Both the position numbers and the translations under genes were made by a program. A stretch of 51,850 bases of DNA. Origin: an uncultured Lachnospiraceae bacterium. GTDB taxonomy: Bacteria > Bacillota > Clostridia > Lachnospirales > Lachnospiraceae. How positions within the stretch are numbered: position 1 is the stretch's first letter; every line of letters starts with the position of its first letter. This document shows positions 44,089 through 51,850 of this stretch, one piece after another. The notes under the pieces are model-generated. The model ran no database searches and was not told the origin of the DNA. It was given only the letters and a program-made list of their open reading frames with translations. Where the stretch lies: assembly GCA_947564645.1 (NCBI GenBank), contig CANOCU010000027.1, forward strand, positions 1 through 51,850. Direction: 5' to 3'.

Positions 44089-46538
44089 GCTCACCTCTCG
44101 ATGATCTCCTGCGCACGATACCAATTCCCAGCATTACAACGCCCAGAAGGATTAGAATCCATACAGGCCACCAAAGCATACCTGTCTGTGGCAGCGCTCC
44201 TGCTGCTTCCCCTTCTGCATTTGCTGCAGCCGGATCCGTACCGGAGGCCGCACCAGCGCCAGAATCAGAACCGGAACCGGAATCGGAACCTGGATCAGAG
44301 CCGGGATGCTTCTCCGGATCTTTATCGGGATCTTTGTTAGGATCTTTCCTGGAATCATCCTTGTAGGTATTGATCCATGTCAGTCTTCCGGGATCTGCCG
44401 TTGCAGTCAGCCTGCCCGTGCCTTCATCCGTCACCGTAATGGTAAGTGTCTTAGGCTCTGTATCATAGGTCATCTTCTCAACATCACCCGGCTGTTCCTG
44501 CAGGGTATACACATAAGTGCCTTCCTGCGTAAAAGTGAGCTGTCCGAAAAGTACATTTACCTTGCTGCCGCCTGTCGGTGTGACCGTCACCTGGCTGACA
44601 TCTTCACCTGCCGCATTCTTCGGCAGTGGTGCATCAAACGGCGTGTCGGCAGTAAGCGTAAAGGTAAAGCTGTCGTCCGCCTTGAAGTTCCTGCCCCGGA
44701 GCTCTTTCACAAGGGGAATACCGAGGATCCCTGCTTCCGGATCTCCATTTCCGCCCACATCTACTGTGACCGGAGCTGTCTCATAAGCGTTTGCAAAGGT
44801 GGCGTCACGATCCCCCAGGACATCCGCATAGACAAGCGTATCAGGATCGCCTAATGCTGCCAGTGTTCCGTCTGTTGCATGAAGATGTACATATACATAC
44901 AATGTCCGCGCAGCGGTATCATAAACCATACCATTATACTTGCCATTCACCGCTCCTGCCGGAACATCCTCATGGATCGTGTACTTATATACCTTGCCAT
45001 ATCTTTGACCGTCCATATGAGAACTGGTATAGGTAATCGGATTGATCAGGATCGCGCCCGACTCTCCGTTCGTCACCTTATGGTCGGCTCCCACATTACC
45101 GGGCATCGGCTGATCTTCATCCGCCGTAAAACGATTGTCGTTATCCAGTCCCTGCAGATACGTCAGTTTCGCATCATCCGTAGATGCATTGTGATATGCC
45201 TGAGCCTGCGCCTTCGTCATGTTTACCGAACCCGCCGGCGTTAAAGTAAATGTAAACTCGCCTGCGGCAAGAGGCGTATTACGGCCTGTCAATACTTTCG
45301 TCGGCTGGAAGGTTCTGCTGATCTGTGTCGTATTATAGACATTATTGAATACAATGTTTCCTTCCAGATTGCCTGTTCCTCCCGCGATAACCGTCCATCC
45401 GGCATCTGTTCCTCCGCTGGTATCTTCCGTCGTCCGCGACTCTACTCTCGTTATCGTTGCTTTCAGACTGCCCGGATCCGTATCGTCCGCCGACACTTCC
45501 ACCGTGACACGATACCGCGTCGGATCATAACTGACACCGGGCACTCCGGTTCCGCTGGGCCTGCTTTCACGAATCACATACGTATAGATGCCCGTCTTCG
45601 TAAAGCGAACACTGTCAAAAGCACCGCTAAGACTCTGGACTCCCGCCGCAGAGTGCAGAACGACCGCACCCGGAACCGGCGTTCCTTCTGCACTCTGCGC
45701 ACCTGCACGGATCGTAAACTCATACGGATTGCCGCCAAAGAAATTCCTGCGGATACGATTACCATCCGCATCTTCTTCCAGCAGATACTTCGTCACCGGA
45801 AAGCCCTGATTACCTGCCTGATCCGGATCGGTATCCAGATCTGCACTGGCCACATACTCGTTGGTAAAGATCAATGCATCAAGCAGATTTCCACCGCCAA
45901 GCGTATTGCCGTGGCTGCCGCTTATAACCGCACCGGTTTCACTGCCATCCGCAGCCACATTTCCGACTACTGCTCCATCCTCCGTTACCTGGATCAATTT
46001 ATAATAATTCTTCTTCGTGTCGTCAAACAGATCTCCCGTCTTCGTCTGCGCCACGGTATAGGCGCCTGTCAAACCACCGAAACTCATAGTCTCGCCATCT
46101 TTCAGCGTAAACTTACCATCCCAGCCTGCAGGTATCGCAAACTCCGTTACAACGCCCGTCTTATCCGTCTTATATGCAAACAGACTGGTCGGATCTGTAC
46201 CTGCCGGCAGTGTGATCGTATATACAAACGCTTCATCCGGAATTGCTGTCAATCCGGTGTTCGTGATCACCTTATTCTGTACTGTCAGGCCTGCCTCTGC
46301 ACGCTCCCAGTTTGCTAAGAATATCAGATTGCCGAGAGAACGATGTACTTCCAGGGTCTGGTATTCTTCCTCTACTGCTCGCGTAGTAGTGTTTGCAGTT
46401 GTATTATCTCCCAGGCTCCAGCCGGTAAATTTCCACCATTCCGCCTGCTTACCAGGTTCCGGATTCTGCACATAGACCGGTGTTTTCAGGGTAAAACTAC
46501 GCGTAAACAACCCACTGTATTCTTGCTTTATTATAATA
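44078..46538 (-). pseudogene. Giant adhesin, C-terminal part (shifted frame) with LPQTG anchor
   Basis: This frame continues the protein of the 46497-51575 gene after a one-base shift. Homologous sequence starts near FTLKTPVYVQNPEPG. Three streptococcal pilin-type (FctA/Spy0128-like) isopeptide domains follow: NPYEFTIRAG to VTVEVSAD, ISRTFQPTKVLTGRN to LYVYVHLHA, and VPLVKELRGRNFKADD to LTITVTDEG. A low-complexity Asp/Pro/Gly/Ser linker leads to LPQTG, a hydrophobic helix and a basic tail (RRRSSRGEHEE). The nominal start of the frame (TTG 46636) has no ribosome binding site or signal peptide, so it is not a separate gene. As sequenced, the anchor is cut off from the protein. Confidence 0.8.
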
Positions 46539-49500
46539 GAAATATGCAACATACTGCGTATCAGCGGCAGTCGCATCCGGATTCGAATCCCCAAGCAATA
46601 TCGACGCATTGCCATTGTAGGGAAGATATCCCTCAAAGCGCTCCGCGCCTAGCAGAAGATTGATCCCCTTTGGAAATCTTCCTGTAATGAACTTGCAGCC
46701 AAGTACTTTATTGTAGTTGGTCGTGTTCACAGCTCCATTCTGTGTATGGTTTCCGGGCGTTCCCGATTCCTGCTCATCTATCCATCCTTCGCCTTCCCTG
46801 CGCGTCACAGGATCCGTATCATTGGTCAGATACCATACTTTATACTGATAAGGATCTTCCGCATAAGTAGTCCACTGCGCTACGGCTGCCATATTCCGCG
46901 TGATCGGCGTCTCGAAGGTAAAGTTAGATACTTCTGTCACACCGTCTTCCTCGAACCATTTCCATCCGGACAGCGTAAAGCCGTTTCGTGTCGGCCTGGG
47001 AATATCCGCCTTCTCATTGCTTGTATATCCCTGGTTCGCAAGCAGACCTTCCTCGACAATCGGCCCGGTCGCTCCGTCCGCCAGCACACCGCCCGCCAGA
47101 TCGAATGTCACCTGATAGGTCGGTTCTGTCCAATTCGCAAAGAGTCTCAGATTACCCGACATCGTACCGGTAAAATCTGCGGACTGTGACAGAGCACGGT
47201 CCAAAGACCATCCCTGGAAAGTCCATATGCCTTTTCCGTCCGCTGCACTGTTGGGTGCCGTGCGGGCGTATCCGTTCTGAAGACCCTCACCTGCATTCCC
47301 TGTGCCAACCGCCTGCCAGAAACCCGCGAATTTCGGATCATTACTGTAGCGCTTATTGTCCGGTGTCCCGTTATTGCCTGCAGAAGACGGATTTCCGTCA
47401 AGCTGCACATCATATTTCTTTAAGCTTGCGCCATACGGCACTTCCTTCGTTCCCAGCGTGTATTCTCCCGAATCGGAATCTCTGGCCGGTACCATATAGG
47501 TGATAGTCATACGTTCACGGTCATAATAGAAGAACAGGTCGTAAGGATTTTCTGCCGTACCGATCTGGTAATTTCGCCTATCTGCATTTGTGGCATTCGG
47601 ATCATCATACGTACTCCTGCCATCGTCGTCAGACGCATTTGTTGCATGATCCGGAATGCCATTGGCACGTTCCATGTGAAGTCGTGCACTCGGGTTCTGG
47701 TTTTTTACTGTATTCGTGGAAATGGCATCCACCTGTCTCGCAAGCGCATATACCCTCTCTTTTTGAGCGACATTGTTCTCGCTCTCATACCGACGCACTA
47801 CATAATGAGTGCCATTCTCGGATGCTTCACCGAAAGTATAGGAGCCATTTCCCGGAGTCACTTTCAGCAGAACATCCGCATAGTCCGCAAATTTATCTCC
47901 CAGTGTACCGTTTACAGGAACCAGGTAAATTGTGTCTGCCCTGTCATTGGCCGTCTGCGGATTATGCTTACCAATACCAGCAACAGTCTTCTCGCTGAGA
48001 GCATTTCTTCTTGTATCAGCAGCGCTTGTCAGTTCATCCCAGGTCAGATCCGGTATCTCAAAACAATGGTTGAATCGATAATGGCTGGGAGCCTTACTTG
48101 GGCACCAGTAAGCATACATATGGTGTGTTGTGCTGCTATCAGTCGGATCGGCGATCACATCCACGTCCATCGCGCTGTAAACACCCATAATCGTTGGTTC
48201 TGCATCATTATTATCTTTAAATCTCTGATTATATCCCCCTGCCGTGGTTGCCCAGGATGTAAAGGTCGGAGTCCTGCTGCTATTATTGCTGCCATAGGTA
48301 GTAGCTATCGTCTCACTGTAGGTTCTGGGCCAGACCTCCCGCAAATCGGCGCCGTACTTCGCCCTGACTGTGACCTTCTGCGGTACGGTAAGGTTATTCA
48401 CATTCGTAACCCTGTCCCATGCATTCTGTAAGTTACCTGCAACACCTGTTCTTTGTGCCGCATAGTCCTCCGGATTATCCAATCCGGAATATCCTTTCGC
48501 ATTGGTCGCAATAGAAGGATTGCCGTTAACCGTCCCATAATAAGTGAAATCCAGACTATATACATTCCTGGCATAGCGTATATTGATCACGGTGGAGCCG
48601 TCCGCCGCAACCGTGAAGTTATTGTTATCTGCCCCCAGCACTGCATAGGGATGATAAAATACCGATGAATTCACCACAGCACCGGCGGTGGGCGTTACAT
48701 CCGACATACGTTTCCGGAACATCTGATTAATCATATCTGTCAGACTGCCGCTTACCTTATCCCCTGTCACCTGAAACGTCCCTGCCGTTGATGTCGCAAG
48801 GACTGCACTCTGTCCACTGCCGACCGACAGATTCAATGCAGCTCCTGTCGTGGCCGTAAAAGTAAAGCTGCCTGCGTTGGAAAAGCTGCTGCCGACCGTG
48901 TCCGCAGTTCCATTCAGATAAGCGCCTCCTAAGTTTTGCATATAGGGGCCTTTTCCATTCTGCACATCTACGTCTACATCCTTCTCTGCCCCGCCAAGAT
49001 CCTCCGTCCAGAATACGACGCGGACATTAGCTGCCGCCTCTTCCCAGATTGGATACAGATGGATCGCCTTCACCGTATTTGCATCACCGCTTGCCAAAAC
49101 GATGACCGTCGTCTTATTCTCATCCACCTCGATCTTAAACTGTGAACTGTTCGTGTCGTCTATCCTGACATACCATTTTCCATCTTCCGGATCCTGATAC
49201 GCATCGGCGATACCGCTGTCTGCCTTCACTTCATACCGCCAGCCCAGGAATCGATAGCCCATTCTGGTCGGATTCTGATAGTCAGCCGCCGCCCCCTGAT
49301 CAGGATAGTCCGCTCCGCTGCTGTCCCGGACCGTTAACGAACCATTACCGTTACCAGCAGCATAATCAAACACCAACGTATCATTCGCATTTACCGATAC
49401 GCGTGGAATATAGGTGTCGTTCGTGTCGAAGATGATACGGTATTCACTGGCCGAATCATAATAGATATCAACTTCAGTCGTACCTCCCGAAGCCACAATC

Positions 49501-51575
49501 TGCTGGGCAAATCCCTGTGTCACGTACGGTCTGAAATCGAATCCTCCGTCTGCTATCCATTGATCCACACCCGTCCGGTCCATCTGATCCATACCGGAAA
49601 TGGCGTTGGTCATAGCGCCAATACGGCCCTGCTTCTCCTCCGGATAGACATTCCAATAAGTAACGCCGTTTATTGTTGTATGCTCATTATCCCCCTGCTC
49701 CGCCGGGGACAGATAGGGTACCCAATGATTGACCGTGTACTCACCTGCATTCCGCCGATAATAGACCGTTACCGTCAGCGCTTCCTTCACCGCCGCGCTG
49801 TCCGGATTCGCTTTCAGCGCTTCCAGAATTTGGTTCACCCGCGCTGCCGGGATCGTCACTGTCAGTTCCGGATCCGTTAACGGCGTTGCTCCCAGATTTT
49901 GACTGCCACTGCCTGAACTGGCCGTCGCTGTATAGTTAACGGCTCCGTCAGCATCCGATCCGGTAATACTGCGCGCGCTGTTCCAGGCAGCATTATATTG
50001 ATCGGAATAAGGATTTCCATAGCCCGGATTCACGGTGCTATGGTTGTTTTGGTTATAATATACCTCTTTGTCCGTATCAATCGTAAATAAATCATTTTCC
50101 AAGGCATTCTCGATCGTATTCGGATCCGGATTCCTACTCATCTCATCCGCCAGAGCCGGATTTACGAGAAACGCATTCAGCGGAGCAGAATCCAATACAA
50201 TACGGAACCCTTCCAGATTCGGGTATCCTCCGTCCGCGTTGGGAATCGCCACCTTTTCCAGTACGGCATCCGTATCTTTCGTCACCGCGATCTGGTACTC
50301 TCTCGGCGCCGCCGCAGGCATACCGGACAATCCTCCCGTAGGAGAATACATATAATTCACCGTGACCGTAACAATGTTTGCGGGCTCAAAGATGATGTCC
50401 TTAATGTCACCTCCGGTAAAGCCCATCAACGTCATGATCCCGTAAGGGTCATCAGCCGGCTCTACGTCTTCCGGGACGACTGCCGTGTAACCATCTGCCA
50501 CGCCATATTCGATCACGGCCTGCACTGCATAATAGTCAGAACCGTCTTCCGGGTCCCCGGCTTGTGTAAAGGCAGATAAGGAGACCGTCCAGCTCTCCTC
50601 CAGGCCGCCTGATGCTTCGTCATAATAGCTCGCGCCGACAGCTTCCATTCCTTCTTTGTCCATGATGACCTCATGCAGGTCATACTCTTCTTTCAGATTG
50701 TCACTGCCAAGCTCAATGAGTTCCGTGCCGCAATACAGATCTCCATCAAGATCCAGGGAATGAAGTACGAACAGATAATAGGACGGCTCACCCTTTTCGT
50801 CCCCTTCAAGCAGATCGCGCAGCTTCTCATAACGGGTGAGATCGACCTGTTCCTGTTCCTCCCCTGTCAGAGCCTCGTATTTATCCAGTATCTCATCAAG
50901 GCTTCCGATCACGTCCTCCCTGTTTTCCTCCGTTATCTTTTCCGGCAGGGCATCGATCAGCTCCTGCAGCAGGCAGATCCTGCATACATATTCGCAGGGG
51001 TGGCCAGGAACGCTCTCCACATAGCCACAAGCATCGTCATGTTCATGCGTACAATGTAATTTTTTAACAATGCATCCGCTCTCTTCGCTGCATTCATGCG
51101 TACAATGCAGACTCCTGTCCTGATCGGCATCAGATTCTGAGGGCAGCGTTCCTTCAAAAGAGGCTGACAACATTACAATAGATGCCTCCTGTTCGGCTCC
51201 GGACTCATCACTCTGTTCCGTGTCCTCCTGATTCCCTTGCTCTGTATCAGACGCACTGCCCCCTTCTTCAGGCAGATCGGTCTGCTCTTCATCAGACTCA
51301 CCGCCCCCTTCCTCGGGCGTAGAGGCTGGTACCTCCGAATAGCACTCGTCCGTGTGTTCGTGAATACACTCTGTTACAAACTCATAACATGCTTCCGTAT
51401 GCTCATGCGTACAAGGCGACCCCTGCACTTCTTCCACATATCCGCACTCTGCCGTGTGTTCCGGATGGTGACCGCATATTTTTGTCTCATCCGCCTCTGC
51501 GGCGAACACACCGGCCGGTAGCATATTCAGACACAGTGCAAGAATCAGAGCAACACTCACAATTCTTTTTTTCAT
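46497..51575 (-). CDS. Giant sortase-anchored adhesin, N-terminal part (frame ends early at 46497)
   Basis: From ATG 51575 (AAGGAGG upstream) 1,692 residues are open. A signal peptide (residues 1-25, ending GVFA) is followed by Cys/His-rich repeats (CGHHPEHTAECGYVE, CTHEHTEACYEF, CIHEHTDECYSE, CTHEHDDACGYVE) and a Glu-rich acidic stretch. Next come a helical segment (LIDALPEKITEENREDVIG) and long beta-rich regions. These include Listeria-Bacteroides-type repeats (YQVTFDLAGGVLADG..., FQGWSLD, FSLSGWKWFEEDG-like) and repeated FWAQWT-type ends. The frame stops after YYNKARIQWVVYA, where the homologous protein should continue into FTLKTPVYV in the +1 frame. It heads the operon adhesin-sortase-small unknown. 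Together with the C-terminal part, the intact product would be ~2,500 residues. Confidence 0.85.
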   Translation of the reverse strand: MKKRIVSVALILALCLNMLPAGVFAAEADETKICGHHPEHTAECGYVEEVQGSPCTHEHTEACYEFVTECIHEHTDECYSEVPASTPEEGGGESDEEQTDLPEEGGSASDTEQGNQEDTEQSDESGAEQEASIVMLSASFEGTLPSESDADQDRSLHCTHECSEESGCIVKKLHCTHEHDDACGYVESVPGHPCEYVCRICLLQELIDALPEKITEENREDVIGSLDEILDKYEALTGEEQEQVDLTRYEKLRDLLEGDEKGEPSYYLFVLHSLDLDGDLYCGTELIELGSDNLKEEYDLHEVIMDKEGMEAVGASYYDEASGGLEESWTVSLSAFTQAGDPEDGSDYYAVQAVIEYGVADGYTAVVPEDVEPADDPYGIMTLMGFTGGDIKDIIFEPANIVTVTVNYMYSPTGGLSGMPAAAPREYQIAVTKDTDAVLEKVAIPNADGGYPNLEGFRIVLDSAPLNAFLVNPALADEMSRNPDPNTIENALENDLFTIDTDKEVYYNQNNHSTVNPGYGNPYSDQYNAAWNSARSITGSDADGAVNYTATASSGSGSQNLGATPLTDPELTVTIPAARVNQILEALKANPDSAAVKEALTVTVYYRRNAGEYTVNHWVPYLSPAEQGDNEHTTINGVTYWNVYPEEKQGRIGAMTNAISGMDQMDRTGVDQWIADGGFDFRPYVTQGFAQQIVASGGTTEVDIYYDSASEYRIIFDTNDTYIPRVSVNANDTLVFDYAAGNGNGSLTVRDSSGADYPDQGAAADYQNPTRMGYRFLGWRYEVKADSGIADAYQDPEDGKWYVRIDDTNSSQFKIEVDENKTTVIVLASGDANTVKAIHLYPIWEEAAANVRVVFWTEDLGGAEKDVDVDVQNGKGPYMQNLGGAYLNGTADTVGSSFSNAGSFTFTATTGAALNLSVGSGQSAVLATSTAGTFQVTGDKVSGSLTDMINQMFRKRMSDVTPTAGAVVNSSVFYHPYAVLGADNNNFTVAADGSTVINIRYARNVYSLDFTYYGTVNGNPSIATNAKGYSGLDNPEDYAAQRTGVAGNLQNAWDRVTNVNNLTVPQKVTVRAKYGADLREVWPRTYSETIATTYGSNNSSRTPTFTSWATTAGGYNQRFKDNNDAEPTIMGVYSAMDVDVIADPTDSSTTHHMYAYWCPSKAPSHYRFNHCFEIPDLTWDELTSAADTRRNALSEKTVAGIGKHNPQTANDRADTIYLVPVNGTLGDKFADYADVLLKVTPGNGSYTFGEASENGTHYVVRRYESENNVAQKERVYALARQVDAISTNTVKNQNPSARLHMERANGIPDHATNASDDDGRSTYDDPNATNADRRNYQIGTAENPYDLFFYYDRERMTITYMVPARDSDSGEYTLGTKEVPYGASLKKYDVQLDGNPSSAGNNGTPDNKRYSNDPKFAGFWQAVGTGNAGEGLQNGYARTAPNSAADGKGIWTFQGWSLDRALSQSADFTGTMSGNLRLFANWTEPTYQVTFDLAGGVLADGATGPIVEEGLLANQGYTSNEKADIPRPTRNGFTLSGWKWFEEDGVTEVSNFTFETPITRNMAAVAQWTTYAEDPYQYKVWYLTNDTDPVTRREGEGWIDEQESGTPGNHTQNGAVNTTNYNKVLGCKFITGRFPKGINLLLGAERFEGYLPYNGNASILLGDSNPDATAADTQYVAYFYYNKARIQWVVYA

Positions 51576-51652
51576 CACTTTCCTCCTTCTACCTTGACAT
51601 AGAATATAGGTTACTTTGCTGTCATTTTCTTCCATTTGCCCGCCTCTATATA

Positions 51653-51685
51653 TTTAGCAAACCGTTTATTTTGGGGTTTGTTAAA
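51653..51685. promoter_or_regulatory. Inverted repeat upstream of the adhesin gene
   Basis: TTTAGCAAACC (51653-51663) and GGTTTGTTAAA (51675-51685) are reverse complements except for one base, with an 11-base centre. They lie about 80 bases before the adhesin start, in the shared region with a divergent promoter. This is a plausible operator. No clear minus-strand -35/-10 pair was found. Confidence 0.35.
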
Positions 51686-51733
51686 GTACACTTCAGCGGA
51701 TTCCTCTTTTTAAAGAACAACCGGAAAAACAGA

Positions 51734-51762
51734 TTGACACAGCAGTGGAAAATGACTATAAT
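51734..51762 (+). promoter_or_regulatory. Consensus promoter reading out of the window to the right
   Basis: TTGACA (51734-51739), a 17-base spacer and TATAAT (51757-51762) match consensus exactly on the plus strand. The gene it drives lies beyond 51850, and no start codon with a good ribosome binding site is visible before the edge. Confidence 0.75.
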
Positions 51763-51850
51763 ATAGACAAATTTGACATAAATCTGTAGTTACTTTGTAA
51801 ACGGTAGATAGTGAGTACCTATACAAAACCGGAGCAAACCTGTATGATAG

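Noticed and set aside
46539-46636. Separate gene start for the adhesin C-terminal part
   Set aside because: The TTG at 46636 has no ribosome binding site. The first ~45 residues are a shifted reading of the upstream adhesin frame, and there is no signal peptide.
1-51850. Prophage, insertion sequence, tRNA or rRNA genes
   Set aside because: No transposase, integrase, phage structural gene or tRNA-like sequence was recognised on either strand.

Overview
The window looks like chromosomal DNA of a gut Clostridia species, most likely Lachnospiraceae. The basis is roughly half G+C by eye, strong AGGAGG-type ribosome binding sites, ECF sigma and DUF4143-type families, inverted-domain GH3 enzymes, a BclA/BclB-like exosporium remnant (so probably a spore former), and a sortase-anchored giant adhesin. 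No rRNA, tRNA, CRISPR array, transposase or phage structural gene was seen. Most genes are on the minus strand.

Layout. (1) 1-5.3 kb: the end of an unknown gene; a small gene broken at a run of nine Gs, behind a promoter framed by 27-bp inverted repeats; a three-gene operon encoding a TPR-CHAT peptidase, a two-helix membrane protein and a small unknown protein; and a remnant of a nucleotidyltransferase partner. (2) 5.3-8.1 kb: an inverted-domain GH3 glycosidase. (3) 8.1-13.6 kb: an apparent operon of a thioredoxin-like lipoprotein, a CXXC mini-protein, a 4Fe-4S membrane protein and a heterodimeric ABC exporter. (4) 13.7-16.4 kb: lrgAB, then a FAD/Rieske oxidoreductase behind a promoter carrying a perfect palindrome. 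(5) 16.5-21.8 kb: GH43 and a second GH3. The GH3 has an in-frame amber codon and is joined to a truncated AAA-ATPase gene. (6) 22.2-30.1 kb: an ABC exporter, an ECF sigma factor with its anti-sigma-like partner, an AAA/DUF4143 ATPase, a D-Ala-D-Ala carboxypeptidase and a membrane-anchored unknown. (7) 30.1-36.5 kb: a probable carbohydrate locus (MFS, DUF1349, decayed MFS, DUF2804) with a divergent AraC regulator, then nhaC. (8) 36.8-39.0 kb: decayed genes (exosporium protein, its likely glycosyltransferase, a hydrolase tail) with a promoter-terminator unit that may be a small RNA. (9) 39.1-51.6 kb: an AraC regulator, a secreted peptidase-like/BspA leucine-rich repeat protein, and an adhesin-sortase operon. 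The ~2,500-residue adhesin is split by a frameshift. That operon ends with an intact paralogue of the broken gene at the left end.

Two themes recur. One is cell-surface and glycan biology: glycosidases, adhesin, sortase, exosporium and carboxypeptidase. The other is an unusual number of broken genes (at least nine), caused by a homopolymer shift, a nonsense codon, deletions and truncations. Some could be assembly or sequencing errors, some phase variation, and the rest real decay. The least explained elements are the CHAT peptidase operon, the promoter between inverted repeats, the amber-interrupted GH3, and the orphan transcript near 38.6 kb.
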